This document shows positions 20,101-31,080 of a stretch of 64,000 nt of DNA, in pieces. Position 1 is the stretch's first letter, and every line of letters starts with the position of its first letter. The position numbers were made by a program, and so were the translations under genes. The notes beneath the pieces are model-generated. The model saw nothing but the letters and a program-made list of their open reading frames with translations. It did not search any database and had not been told where the DNA came from. The stretch spans positions 8,556,001 to 8,620,000 of the forward strand of contig OZ020259.1 of NCBI GenBank assembly GCA_963971285.1, read 5' to 3'. Source of the stretch: Astropecten irregularis. Its lineage: Eukaryota > Echinodermata > Asteroidea > Paxillosida > Astropectinidae.

Positions 20101-23100
20101 CGTACGCATCGGCAAACCCCCTCACGACGCTCAACCGGGTCCAACGTCAGCTTAGCTGCAGCAGAGGCACGTGCTAAAGCAGAAGCCGCACGCACAAGAG
20201 CTGACTACGCCAGGCGCCAAATCGAGATGAGGGTGGAACGTGCACGACTTGACGCAATGCTGACCGCCTTGCACGAAGAGAGTGAAGCTGAATCTGCATT
20301 GGCTGCTGCTAAGACGCTGGAAGCGGCTGCGGATATGGAGACGGACAAAGACAGAGTGAGCCTCAAGAGTCCCCCTGCATCACCAGCTTCCGCTACACAA
20401 CGCACAGAGGAGTACGTGAAGACACACTTCGATCCTGAACGAGATCATACTGTTCCTGATTCCAATCAAAGGGATTTCCCCATTGACACTGGACACCAGC
20501 AAAACATTGCTGTGCCTCCACCTCAAATCCCTTCACCCCCTCGGCCGACCATGAATCTTCCCTACTACTATGGCCCACCGCCTCCGGCTGCGATCCCAAG
20601 ATTCCCAACCGGGCTTTCTCATCCCTAGTCCCGGTGGTGACAACAGCAGACTACATTCTACTGGCCATGCAGACATTTCCGCTCTTGCATCCCACCTAGC
20701 CCGTCGTGATCTCCTCACTGCCGGATTGAAGGCTTTTGACAGCCGACCAGAGAACTACCGATCTTGGAAAGCCAGTTTCCAGAACGTTCTTCAGGGTCTT
20801 GACGTGAAACCCAGCGAAGAGCTTGATCTGCTTACCAGATGGCTGTCCGGAGAGTCCCTCCAGCACGCCCTACGAATCAGAGGAGTCTACATGCAAGACC
20901 CAAGCACCGGCCTGACCAGAGTATGGGAAAGACTGGACAGGAAATACGGCTCCCCAGAAGCAGTTGAGGTTTCTCTCTTCACACGCTTAGAGCAGTTTCC
21001 GAAGATAGGAAACAAGGATCATGCCAAATTGCAGGAGCTTGCAGACCTTCTCACAGAAGTCAACGCAGCGAAGTTAGAGGGTAACCTACCAGGCCTTAGC
21101 TTCTTGGACACCGCCAGAGGCACCAACCCAATAGTTGAGAAGCTGCCTCACCATCTCCAAGAGAAGTGGATCACCCAGGGATCCACGTACAAGAGGGCCC
21201 ATGGTGTCCCGTTTCCCCCCTTCCCATTCTTCGTCGACTTTGTATATTCCCAGGCGGAGATGAGGAACGACCCCAGCTTTGCGTTGCAGACATCCACATC
21301 AGGTGAGAAGTCTTCAAACAGATTCACGCCGAAGACAATCTCAGTTCACAAGACCAGGGTGAACAACCCTACAACTCCATCATCTGACTCCAATCGACGC
21401 CTCAATCCAGACAAGCAATGCCCTCTCCACAACAAGCCCCACCCACTTAGAAAGTGCCGTGGATTCCGAGGAAAGCCACTGGAGGAGAGGAAGACCTTTC
21501 TAAGAGAACACACCATTTGCTTCAGATGCTGCGCATCTACTTCCCACCTTGCCAATGAGTGCAAGGCCAGCATCCGATGTACCGAGTGCCAGAGTGACCG
21601 CCATGTTTCCGCACTCCACATCGGCCCACCTCCTTGGGTAGACAAGGCCCCTTCATCTGCGGAAAGCCATGGCGGGGAGCAAGCCTGTACAGAACCTCCT
21701 GTCACCATCACCAAATGCACAGAGATTTGTGGAGATGCTGCCTTGGGAAAATCATGTTCCAAGATATGTCTCGCCATGGTGTATCCGGAGGCAGAACCTG
21801 AGAACTAGATGAAGGTGTACGTGGTGTTAGACGACCAGAGCAATCATTCACTCGCTAGAACCACCTTCTTCGACAAGTTCAATATCCGTGGAGACACGTT
21901 CCCCTACACCCTACACACTCCGTACATGCTCAGGCACAACGACTACTCACGGGAGACGAGCCATTGGTTTCAAAATAGAATCCATCGATAGTGAAGTCCA
22001 GCTGACCTTGCCACCCCTCATCGAGTGCGACTCCATGCCGAACAACCGTGAGGAGATTCCGAGTCCAGAGGCAGCAAGTCACTATCCTCACCTCAAATCC
22101 ATCGCCCACAAGATCCCATCGCTGGATGCTTCCGTCGATATCCTGCTGCTGTTGGGCAGAGATATCATTCAGCTTCATAAGGTTCGAGACCAGTGCAACG
22201 GACCCCACAACGCACCCTACGCTCAACGCACAGACTTGGGCTGGGTCATAGGCGGTGATGTTTGCCTTGCAGGAGCTCACACGCCTGCCGTCAATGCCTT
22301 CCACACCAACATCCTTCACAATGGCCGACCCAGTATCCTGACGCCATGTGAAAACAGGATCCAGGTAAAGGAAACATTCTCAACGAACATGATGAAGCAT
22401 ACCTCTGAGAAGACACCTGACATCAGCTCTGACATCTTCAAAGAATCTTCAGAAGACTACAAGAGGGCAGCATCTGTTGAAGATGAGATCTTCCTCTCCA
22501 TCATGGACCAAGAGTATGCCAAAGATGAAATCAACAGTTGGGTGGCCCCACTTCCCTTTCGCTCTCCTCGACGACGTCTACCCGACAACAGACAACAAGT
22601 CCTGAACCGCCTCATGTCTCTCCGTCGTACCCTCCTCAAGAAACCTGAGATGAGGGACCACTACATCGACTTCATGAAGAAGATCTTCGAAAATGGTCAT
22701 GCGGAATTAGCTCCCCCACTCCGACCAGAACAGGAGCGTTGGTATCTACCAAGTTTCGGAGTTTACCATCCCCAGAAGCCAGGACAAATCAGGGTCGTGT
22801 TCGATTCCAGCTCTCAGTACGATGACACCTCCCTTAATCAAGTCCTACTCAGGGGCCCAGACTTGAACAACACCTTGCTTGGCATCCTCTTCCGCTTCAG
22901 AGCTGAACCCATAGCCATCATGGCTGATATCCAGCAAATGTTCCACAGCTTTCTGGTCAAGGACGAGCATCGTGACTACCTTCGCTTTCTGTGGTTCAAG
23001 GACCACGATCTCAACGGAGAAGTCATCGACTTCCGCATGAAGGTCCATGTGTTTGGCAACTGTCCGTCACCAGCCGTAGCAATCTATGGGCTCAAGAGGT

Positions 23101-26100
23101 CCGCCGCTGAGGGAGCAGAAGAATTCGGAGATGATGCAAGACTCTTCGTCGACCGTCACTTCTACGTCGACGATGGCCTCAAGTCATTTGCCACCATCAG
23201 TGAAGCCGTCAACGTGCTTGGGAGGGCACAAGATATGCTTGCACAGTCCAATCTCCGTCTCCACAGGATTTCATCCAACAGCCCCGATGTCATGAAGGCT
23301 TTCCCTAGTGAAGACCTCGCAAAGGGACTTCAGGACCTCAATCTTGGACAGGACACCCCTCCATTGCAGCGAAGCTTAGGCCTGCAATGGGACTTGTCTG
23401 CAGATGTCTTTAAGTTTCACGTGGCAGCCAGCGACAAGCCATTCACTAGACGTGGGGTATTATCTACCATCAACAGCTTGTTCGATCCTCTCGGATTTGC
23501 CGCACCAGTAAGCATCCAGGGTCGTTCCATTCTCCGAGAACTTAACCGTGATGCCTGTGACTTGGACGCACCACTTCCTGACGAGAAGTATGGAGAATGG
23601 AAGAAATGGAAAGATTCCCTTTGTGATCTTCACGAACTGCAGATCCCGAGGATGTACACCTCCATCCCTCTGTCACAATCCCAGAAGCGAGAGCTGTTCA
23701 TCTTCTCCGATGCATCAACGAAAGCAATCGGTGCTGTTGCTTACCTGAGGGTCACAGCTGCTGACGGACATCCTGAAGTGGGTTTCATCTGTGGCAAAGC
23801 AAAGCTTGCTCCGAAACCTGAACCTACCGTCCCTCGTCTGGAACTTGGAGCCGCAGTGATGGCCGTAGAGATGGCGGAGGTAATCCAAGATGACCTGGAC
23901 GTGCACCTCGATGCGGTCAAGTTCTTCACCGACAGTAAGGTGGTGCTTGGTTATATCACCAATGAGTCAAGACGATTCTACGTGTACGTCCACAACCGGG
24001 TGCGCCGCATTAAACGCTCTACGGAACCAAGTCAGTGGAACTACGTGGCAACGGATCAAAATCCTGCTGATCACGCAACCAGGGCACTGCCAGCAAGTTC
24101 CTTACCTTCTTCATCGTGGCTGAGCGGACCTGCATTCCTCCATGATGCAAGGTACCACAACCAAGAGCAGACCTTCAATCTGATGGATCCTGAAGGAGAT
24201 GCAGAAGTGAGACCACTGGTGACTACTTGTGCCACAACTCTGGTTGATGCAGGTCTTGGGAGCGGACGCTTCGAAAGCTTCTCATCTTGGAAGTCACTTC
24301 TCCATGCAGTTTCCAGGCTCTCGCACATCGCTCACTCCTTCCCTCAAGCTTCCGAAGGAAGTGCTTGTCATGGATGGCACCTGTGTAATAGGAGCATCTC
24401 AAGCCAGAACAGCTCGACCAAGCCAAGGCAACAATTCTCCATGCTGTCCAGATGGACGTCTACACAGATGAGATAACATGCCTCAAAGATGGTCGACCGG
24501 TTTCCAGATCCAGCCCACTCAACAAACTCTACCCCTTTCTTGACAAGAGCAATCTACTCAGGGTTGGAGGCAGGCTGAAGAAAGGTGAACTTACATCCGA
24601 TGAGGCTCATCCAGCAGTCATCCCAGGAAGATGTCACGTCGCTACGCTTCTCATCAGGCACTTCCATTCACAAGTACGCCATCAGGGCAGACACTTGACT
24701 GAAGGTGCTGTGAGAGCTGCTGGTTTCTGGATCCTTGGAGGCAAGCGAGCAGTCAGTGGTGTTATCTACCATTGCGTCACCTGTCGTAAACTTCAAGGCA
24801 AACAAGAAGAGCAGATCATGGCAGACTTACCTGCAGACCGCCTCAGCACAGACCCACCCTTCACTTACGTTGGTTTAGACGTGTTCGGCCCGTGGTCTGT
24901 CACCGCCCGCAAAACACGAGGAGGTCAAGCTAGCAACAAGCGATGGGCTGTCATCTTCACATGCATGGCTACACGCGCAGTGCATATCGAAGTGATCGAG
25001 TCGATGGACACCTCGAGCTTCATGAATTCCCTCAGATGCTTCTTTGCCTTGAGAGGTCCTGCTAAGCTGCTGAGGTCCGACTGTGGCACCAACTTCGTGG
25101 GCTCCTGCAAGGAGCTCGGCATCAACTCCTTTGGACGGCAGAAGCAGGTTGAGCACTTTCTTGCTGACAACGAATGTACCTGGCAGTTCAACCCTCCACA
25201 TGCTTCACACATGGGCGGAAGCTGGGAAAGGATGATCGGTATTGCTCGCCGCATTCTCGATGCCATGCTACTCCAGTTGGGGTCAGGCGTGCTGACTCAC
25301 GAAGCGCTGACAACGTTCATGGCTGAGGTGACTGCCATCATGAACGCAAGACCACTCTCCCCCGTCTCGACGGATCCTGACGACCCGCTCATCCTCACCC
25401 CAGCGACACTTCTCACGCAGAAGGTTGGTGCACCATCCATCCCTCCTGGCGAGTTCGACGATAAGGATCTACTTCGCGGCCAGTGGCGGCGCGTCCAGAG
25501 ATTGGCTGACATGTTCTGGGCGAAGTGGAAGCGAGAGTACATCAGCAATCTCCAAGCACGCTGGAAGTGGAAGACGGAGAAACCAAACCTCCAAGAAGGA
25601 GATGTCGTCCTGATGAAAGACACTCAAGCCAAGAGGAACGACTGGCCCATGGGTTTGATCACCAAGAGCTTTCCCAGCGAAGACGGCAAAGTCAGGAAGA
25701 TCGAGGTGAAGATCATCAGAGACTCTTCTTGAGACCTATCACCCAAGTTGTTCTCTTGCTTGCTAAAGACTCTAACAAGTAGTTAGTTCCAGTTGCATAA
25801 GATTCCTACTCTGTGGCGTAGTTCTTATCATTCTTTTTATAGATTTGGCATCTTAGAGACGCCAGACGGGGAGTGTTATGCCTTCCAGGCTCTGCATTTC
25901 TGTTTGGCGCCCTCTCGTGTTCATTCTTAACCATGTCAGTTACTCAGTTCCAGAACATTCCATCAGACATTTTGTCTGTTGCTGTTTCGTTATATCTTAC
26001 ATTCGATTCATTCCTTCTTACATGCCCTTGACAAGGAACAAACTGTAAGTCCTTATTCTCTGTTATTCTGTTTATATAATTATACTGATCTGGTACTTAT

Positions 26101-29100
26101 TTAAGGCTCCTTTGACAGTTATATTCACGTTTTCTTGGGTTGTGTATTTCGCACATGGTCATATCATATTACATGTGTAGCATACTTGTGTAGTATTTCG
26201 TCAGCCTATTCTATTGTGTTTATATAAGGGAGTTTGGGGGACATCTGTGTATTTATATATCATTGTTTGGGATATATCAGGCCTTTATTTCATGTAGATT
26301 ATTGGGGAAGTATTTATGACTTTATGGATTCTTGTAAGGCCTCTCCTAGACTCGCCTAGTCCTTTGTACTCTCACATTGCTCACCTTATTTGAGGATAAC
26401 TCATGACTTTATTGTGGTTATTTTTATTGCCAGTTGGGTTCTTATGTGCTCGTGTGTTTACTATTCTCGGTCGGGGCTATCCAGTAATTATTCCAGGGTT
26501 TCCTTCACGCTTATTTAATGTACGTGTACTTGTAGTAACATTTGTAACTCAAAATGTGCTACCTCTTTGTTTGTTTACAGTTTTACACTGCTTCTAATAA
26601 AACGTCAGACAGCATCATCAGATATGTTTCCGGCTACTCAATTGGAGGAGTGTTTAATTGCTGCATAGCTGCATCGTTACATGCAGTGAGGGCAGAAGAA
26701 ATGTATTTATGGACAGCCTCACAAAATCGTGTCCTATCCTGGGGCAGTGATACGCTTACCCTTGTTTCACATTTTTGTAGAACTTCAGTACACATTCTTG
26801 TCCACTTTTACACCCATATTCCATGGAGATATCTTTGCTCAGGAAGACCTGAAATTCAATTCAGAATGCCACCGAATTATTAGGTAAAAACTACAGAATT
26901 ATATTAAAACAAATCTAGGTTTAAAGGTAATATCATACTTTGGTTTTATCAAAGATTCATGGGCAAAAATATCAAGACAGATACAGTAACAGTCATCTGT
27001 GAAAATTTCAGTCCCGTACGGTGCCCACTTTTTGAGAAAACAGTGAAAACAGCCACAGTATTTCTTAAGTCTTTTCTCTTTTATTTTTGATCTTTTAAAA
27101 AAATCGAAACGATTTTGGGTCGTTGTTTTACTTTTTTCTGGATAAATAAAGCATTTCAGGCGGGAAAATGTTAACGGTATGTTTCTATCACCGCCATCTT
27201 CATACCCGGGAAGTAATACGTAAATCTGTGAACATTTCTGTTTTGGTCTCTTACCAAAGTATGATACTACCTTTAAGTTGACTGCTGAGAAAACATACAT
27301 TTCGGATTATCAAACAAGGTAACAAACACCGCAGTGTAGTGCATGCACATGGTGTTCTTAGTCGGTTACTGAAATGCCGCAAATCCCCATTCAATGTTCT
27401 GGCTTGGGTTATTGCACATTATACACACTCTCATAGAACACAGGCTTTAAGGGTGATGGCTGCAATGATATCCAATGAAATCCACCGAAATAATTTAATT
27501 AACTTTTAAAAAATATATAGCAATTTTGATTAAAGTTGCATCTTGTATTTTTTTCTCGAAATAAACCGCACCCCATTAGCATTTCGAGCCATTACTTAAT
27601 GGCTTGTGAACCAGCTACCGGGTTCCCGAGATGACGACAAGACGTTCCACCCTCCCAGTTAATAAAATGATATTAACACCAACACAAGGGAGGCTGAAAC
27701 TACGACAGCCACACAACCGCGTTTTAAAGACTTTATTCCATCAATATCAGCAAAAACACCCATTGCTGCCACCCTTTAAAGGTAGTACAATACTTGATTT
27801 TATCAAAGAAATACAGATTCATGGGCAAAAATACCAAGACAGATACAGTCACAGTCTTCTGTGAAAATTTCAGTCCCATATACAATGCCCACTTTTTGAG
27901 AAAACAGTGAAAAACAGCCACATTATTTCTTAAGTCTTTTCTCTTTTATTTTTGATCTTTCAAAAAATCAAAAAGATCTTCGGTCGTTGCTTTACTAATT
28001 TCTGGATACATACACCATTTCAGGCGGAACAATTTTAACGGTATGTTTCTACCACCACCGTCTTCATACCCTGTAAGTTATACGTAAATCTGTGAACATA
28101 CTTTGGTTTCTACATACATAGTCTAAGGAATCGTGTAAGGGCTGTGAGTTGCGTGCGCACCACATCAGTATAATGTAAGTAGCGCCCTACTAGTCTGGTT
28201 CCCTGCCCAAAGATTCCCTGACGACTCTTATTAAAAATCTTAAGTCAGGCATCGGCTACGGTTTCAAATAGAACATGACACAGCTGTCATGTCTGCGCAG
28301 GCGCGGAAGCTAGTTTTAGAGTTTAGCGAGATTCAATTTTAGCAATAATTTTTGCACTTTTGTAAGCACATGCAATTTTATCTGGACAGAATAAGAAATC
28401 AAAGAGTGGGAAAAAACCATACAACAAACTCCTCAAAAGTGCATAATAGGAAAAGTGCTCTGTTGTATGTGAACAATAAAATATGCTCTATTTGGGCTAA
28501 CTGTAGCCGGAATGAAACATATTTACATGACGTGTCTTTCCCTGAAGTACATGACATCGTGTGACCTGTCGGAAATAGCCGAAACTCCTTGCTTCATGTT
28601 TTTTTTTAACAAATGCAATGGAATTATAGTATTCCAAGGTACAATAATTCAGCAACCGTGGATTTCTACATTATATGTTGTAAATTATAGCCACTGAAAT
28701 ACACAGTACTCACCAAATCTGCCTTAGATGCAAGGTCATTCAAATATCCTTTCCATTTGGGCTTTTCAATTTCCACGGATATTTTTATTGCTTGTTTAGA
28801 TTGATCCAGCTGCGCATTGTACCTGTCCACAAAGGCAATCATTTTCAAAACTTCTCCGGCATTTCGTCCCTGTTTGAAAAAAAACAATTAAGTGCATTCA
28901 TGCAGGGTGATTTTGGTTCTAAAAATATATGACAGATGCCATGACGATGCCCTTAAAGGTAGTATCATACTTTGGTAAGAGACCAAAACAGAAATGTTCA
29001 CAGATTTACGTATAACTTACAAGGTATGAAGATGGTGCTGGTAGAAACATGCTGTTAAAATTTTTCCGCCTGAAATGGTGTATTTATCCAGAAATTAGTA

Positions 29101-30273
29101 AAACAACGACTGGAAATCTTTTTGATCTTTGAAAAACTATGGCCGTTTTTCGCAGTTTTCTCAAAAAGTGGGCAACGTATGCGACTGAAATTTTCACAGA
29201 TTACTTTTACTGTATCTTCCTTGATATTTTTGCACACGAATCTGTATTTCTTTGACAAAAACCAAAGTATGATACTACCTTTAAATGTCAAGCCATTTTT
29301 TTTTTCAAATACCGGGTTCTTAGTTCTAAAACCAAGTCACTATGGCATCACCACAATAGTATCATTGTAAAAAAAAAAAACTTATTATTAATCTCGTACC
29401 TACGGAAGCGTATTTAAAAGGTAATATCATACTTTGGTTTTTATCAGAGAAATACAGATTCATGGAAACAAATATCAAAATAGATACAGTAACAGTCGTC
29501 TGTGAAAATTTTAATCCAATACGGTGCCCACCTTTTGAGAAAACATTGAAAAACAGCCTTTTAAAAGATCAAACAGATTTTCAGTGATTGGTTTACTAAT
29601 TTCTGTATAAATACACCATTTCTGGCGGAAAAATTGTAACGGTAGGTTTCTACCAGCACCATCTTCATACCCTGAAAATTTCTTTTTGGGTTTCTTACCA
29701 TAGTATGATACTACCTTTAAATAAAAAATATGTTTCTCTTTAATATACAGTCCTTTAATAACTGTGAAAAATCTCAACTGTTATTCAAGTAAGCATGAAA
29801 TTAATATATGATCATTAAACGAGAGAACCTAAAACAATACTGTCTAGAGGCCATACTCGACTATAAGACAACGGTGCAAGTTTACTTCATGTAATCTATT
29901 GAATAAGCTGTATTTTATCTAACCTCAAAATGGATCCACTTGTAGTCGTCCAAATTCAGCAATTGGAAGTCTTCATACTTCAGTTCAGGTAAAGTTCTGC
30001 AGGTGGCAGAAATGCACAAATTGTTAATAATTCCAAAGTGCAATTGATATCACAATTGTCGTCGATCAGGTTATCCACTAATATCAGTTTGTAGAATGTA
30101 ACACTGAATACCATTCAAGGCAACCCGAGAGCATTTACCTTTTCCCGTGCAGTATGGTTCGTGTCCCTGATGAGGAACTGACTATCACACAGGAAACTGG
30201 AGGATTGACATTGTCATGGTAAACACAATGATCCATGGCAACTCCATATCTCTGAAGGTCCTCCTCTATCATC
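16898..30273 (-). CDS. KHK: Ketohexokinase (fructokinase), last five exons
   Basis: Phosphorylates fructose at C1 with ATP in the cytosol, the entry step of fructose metabolism; PfkB/ribokinase family. Exons in gene order: 30273-30139, 29996-29924, 28869-28714, 26848-26760, 17153-16898. All four junctions have gt...ag and keep frame (phases 2, 0, 0, 2). Recognisable segments in order are [55 protein letters not shown], and the PfkB C-terminal signature [18 protein letters not shown] containing the catalytic aspartate of GAGD. About 235 residues are seen of a usual 298-300. The first 60-65, including the GGNASN sugar-binding region, were not found between 30.3 and 64 kb and may lie in the gap or beyond. 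The last intron is 9.6 kb, inflated by a BEL/Pao element. A minus-strand AATAAA lies just after the stop (plus 16885-16890). Confidence 0.93.
17314..17700. mobile_element. MITE, CATGGACCTTATCGA ends, copy 2
   Basis: Shares both ends and the GCGCGTGCGCGCG interior with 14707-15088, at roughly 90-95% identity by eye. Lies 160 bp upstream of the KHK terminal exon, inside the intron. Confidence 0.7.
17809..18055. mobile_element. MITE, GGGGCCAATTTCATAGAGC ends, short copy
   Basis: The left end GGGGCCAATTTCATAGAGCT continues GCTTAAGCACA; the right end is its complement. About 247 bp. Same termini as 8700-9489 but a different interior. Confidence 0.75.
18056..18200. repeat. G/C homopolymer patch
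   Basis: A GGGGGGGGGG run followed by TTGCAACCCCCCTAGCCCCC. Low-complexity tail of an unidentified repeat; no coding. Confidence 0.4.
18265..18780. mobile_element. K-family MITE remnants, head-on pair
   Basis: 18265-18430 matches the K family in reverse orientation (ATTTCTGTTTTGGT near its right side). 18455-18780 matches it forward (CCAAAACAGAAATTTTCA, then TTTTCTCAAAAAAAGTGGG). Together they form an inverted pair with damaged ends. Confidence 0.6.
19015..19325 (+). mobile_element. K-family MITE copy
   Basis: The ends GGTAGCATCATATATACTTT and CAAAGTATGATATTACCTTT are inverted, and the interior shares TGAAATTTTCACAGATAACT with other copies. Forward orientation. Confidence 0.7.
19580..19702. 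mobile_element. Half copy of the GGGCCCAATTTCATG MITE
   Basis: CTTCTGTGAAATACGCTAAC, then CGGTAACGGATTCCATGAAA and TTGGGCCC align with the right half of 37715-38017. The left half is missing. Confidence 0.6.
19760..20120. repeat. GTACGC-rich inverted repeat
   Basis: CTGTACGCAAGGCGTACGCA near 19816 and CTGTACGCATGGCGTACGCA near 20090, plus TTTGCGTACGCATTGG between them. They form a foldback with A- and C-runs. It abuts the 5' limit of the BEL/Pao similarity. Confidence 0.45.
20120..21800 (+). pseudogene. BEL/Pao gag part (fossil)
   Basis: An alanine/glutamate-rich coiled-coil-like start ([20 protein letters not shown]), a proline-rich linker, then the DUF1759-like gag core ([29 protein letters not shown]) and cysteine-rich knuckles with spacing [13 protein letters not shown] and CFRCC..C. 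This is the usual Pao gag design. Part of a broken element. Confidence 0.8.
21810..24470 (+). pseudogene. BEL/Pao protease, RT and RNase H part (fossil)
   Basis: A protease-region start ([14 protein letters not shown]) is followed by the long Pao pre-RT region ([16 protein letters not shown]), the RT core with [15 protein letters not shown] and FYVDDGL (the YVDD-type active site), and a Pao RNase H region with [15 protein letters not shown] and PRLELGAAV. Domain order and motifs are diagnostic of BEL/Pao. Part of a broken element. Confidence 0.85.
24480..25730 (+). pseudogene. BEL/Pao integrase part (fossil)
   Basis: An H-x-H...C-x-x-C zinc region ([11 protein letters not shown]...CVTCRKLQG), then the integrase core with [10 protein letters not shown] (first Asp), [11 protein letters not shown] (second Asp) and [12 protein letters not shown] (Glu), and a C-terminal DUF5641-type segment ending [20 protein letters not shown]. 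Typical of Pao elements. Part of a broken element. Confidence 0.85.
25874..26612 (+). repeat. Probable 3' LTR of the BEL/Pao element
   Basis: A purine-rich tract (AGACGGGGAG) precedes TGTTATGCC, a common BEL LTR start. The region is non-coding and T-rich and contains AATAAA-like words near its end (about 26598). The right end, near CAGACA, is approximate. Confidence 0.5.
26760..26848 (-). CDS. KHK: KHK exon, fourth visible
   Basis: 89 nt. The acceptor is gaatttcag and the donor GGgtaagc. It encodes [12 protein letters not shown], then [11 protein letters not shown], matching VFVSKDVAKHLG...GRVRKG of vertebrate KHK. The two leftover bases GG join the next exon's A to give glycine. Confidence 0.9.
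26928..27277 (-). mobile_element. K-family MITE copy, reverse
   Basis: The ends TTTAAAGGTAATATCATACT and CCAAAGTATGATACTACCTT are inverted. The interior is reversed relative to 28952. In the KHK intron between visible exons 3 and 4. Confidence 0.8.
27774..28112 (-). mobile_element. K-family MITE copy, reverse, damaged right end
   Basis: Starts TTTAAAGGTAGTACAATACT and runs through the K interior in reverse. The right end has lost most of the inverted repeat (ACATACTTTGGT remains). Also between KHK exons 3 and 4. Confidence 0.75.
28714..28869 (-). CDS. KHK: KHK exon, third visible
   Basis: 156 nt, 52 codons, phase 0 at both ends. It begins [20 protein letters not shown] and later reads [12 protein letters not shown]. 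The acceptor is a long T/C run ending caaacag... read as tttttcaaacag; the donor is gtgagt. Because it is symmetric, skipping it would keep frame while removing part of the sugar-kinase core. Confidence 0.92.
28952..29285 (+). mobile_element. K-family MITE copy, complete
   Basis: The best copy: TTAAAGGTAGTATCATACTT at the left and AAGTATGATACTACCTTTAA at the right, 334 bp, forward orientation. Located in the KHK intron between visible exons 2 and 3. No coding; the superfamily cannot be told because target-site bases merge with the TTAAA end. Confidence 0.85.
29419..29722 (-). mobile_element. K-family MITE copy, reverse
   Basis: AAAAGGTAATATCATACTTT at the left, TAGTATGATACTACCTTTAA at the right. 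Reverse orientation, 134 bp from the complete copy, so the two can fold on each other. Confidence 0.8.
29924..29996 (-). CDS. KHK: KHK exon, second visible
   Basis: 73 nt. Completes an arginine codon, then [20 protein letters not shown] and IHFE, matching the KHK segment before GRNA. Acceptor ctgcag, donor gttaga. Confidence 0.9.
30139..30273 (-). CDS. KHK: KHK exon, first visible
   Basis: 135 nt, with acceptor ctcttgatgcag and donor gtaaatgc. After one base completing a codon it encodes [16 protein letters not shown] and on to [13 protein letters not shown]. The GTRTILH strand matches the KHK lid/substrate region (human SGSRTILH-type). Confidence 0.9.
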
Positions 30274-30994
30274 CTGCATCAAGAGAAAGGTTTGTCATTT
30301 CAAGACAATAAATTAAACAGCCAATATAAACTACATTTAACTTATTGATGAAAGTCTCAAGGAATGACATTTTATCAATCTGAATGAAATCGACTTTAAC
30401 CGCATACAGTCTGCATACGTATACATGTTTGTGTATACAACAAATCTGGTTAGGCATCTCCCGTTCGAATCGATCTAAATAAAACCGTTTTTTCCCATAG
30501 AGCACCATGCTCAAATCCATCGATTTTGCACTGACTCATGACGGATTTAATCTCGTTCGTCGTCGGAGTTTCGCGAAACTTCTTCAGTTATTCTTCACAT
30601 GATACTGCGTTTTGAATGAGGTTGCTTTATTCAAACTATATTTCCGAAGAATTCTCGTACATCCATAACAAAACACAAGGTGCCATATTTGGAAATATTA
30701 AGGTACATTTATATTTATTATTTGTCATCTGTCATTACAAACGTAATGAATGTAAAGTTCTCATGATTTTTCTGTGGAATTACAAAATTTGAGTACAATA
30801 GAGTACAGTATAGAAGTCTACCTAGGCCCATAAAATACAGTGTCTTCAATTAAAAACTTAACTGGTTCACCCAAGTTTTGTCTTCAGCTGAAGCAAAACA
30901 TTTGCATTTTCTTCATTCAAAATATGTTTCTCATTTTGAGGTTTACATTTTTTTCTTCACCATAGACATATTTCTAAATTCAAATCTGCGACCT

Positions 30995-31080
30995 CACAGG
31001 ATCTTTTTAAGATCGAAAATGTTTTGTGTCGTTGTTTTACTCATTTCTTGATAAAGTACACCATTTCAGGCAGAACAATT
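30995..31080 (-). mobile_element. K-family MITE remnant
   Basis: GTTTTACTCATTTCTTGATA then ACACCATTTCAGGC match the reversed interior of K. Both ends are missing. Confidence 0.5.

Larger units (their letters stand above)
20120..26612 (+). mobile_element. BEL/Pao LTR retrotransposon, 5'-truncated fossil
   Basis: Gag, protease-region, reverse transcriptase, RNase H and integrase similarity follow in the normal BEL/Pao order, then a probable 3' LTR. No 5' LTR was seen; the left part is replaced by GTACGC-type repeat sequence. The coding part is broken in only about three places and the protein similarity is high throughout, so it looks fairly recent. It lies in the last intron of KHK in the antisense direction. 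The LTR limits are approximate because there is no second LTR to compare. Confidence 0.88.
17154..26759 (-). other. KHK: KHK last intron, transposon-filled
   Basis: 9.6 kb with correct gt...ag ends on the minus strand. It contains, in plus order: a MITE (17314-17700), a GGGGCCAATTTC MITE (17809-18055), K copies, half of a GGGCCC MITE, a GTACGC foldback, and the BEL/Pao element, whose right end lies about 150 bp from the donor site. Confidence 0.85.

Noticed and set aside
26554-26883. 109-codon plus-strand open frame after the BEL/Pao element
   Set aside because: The region is explained by the probable LTR end and, on the minus strand, by a KHK exon (26760-26848).
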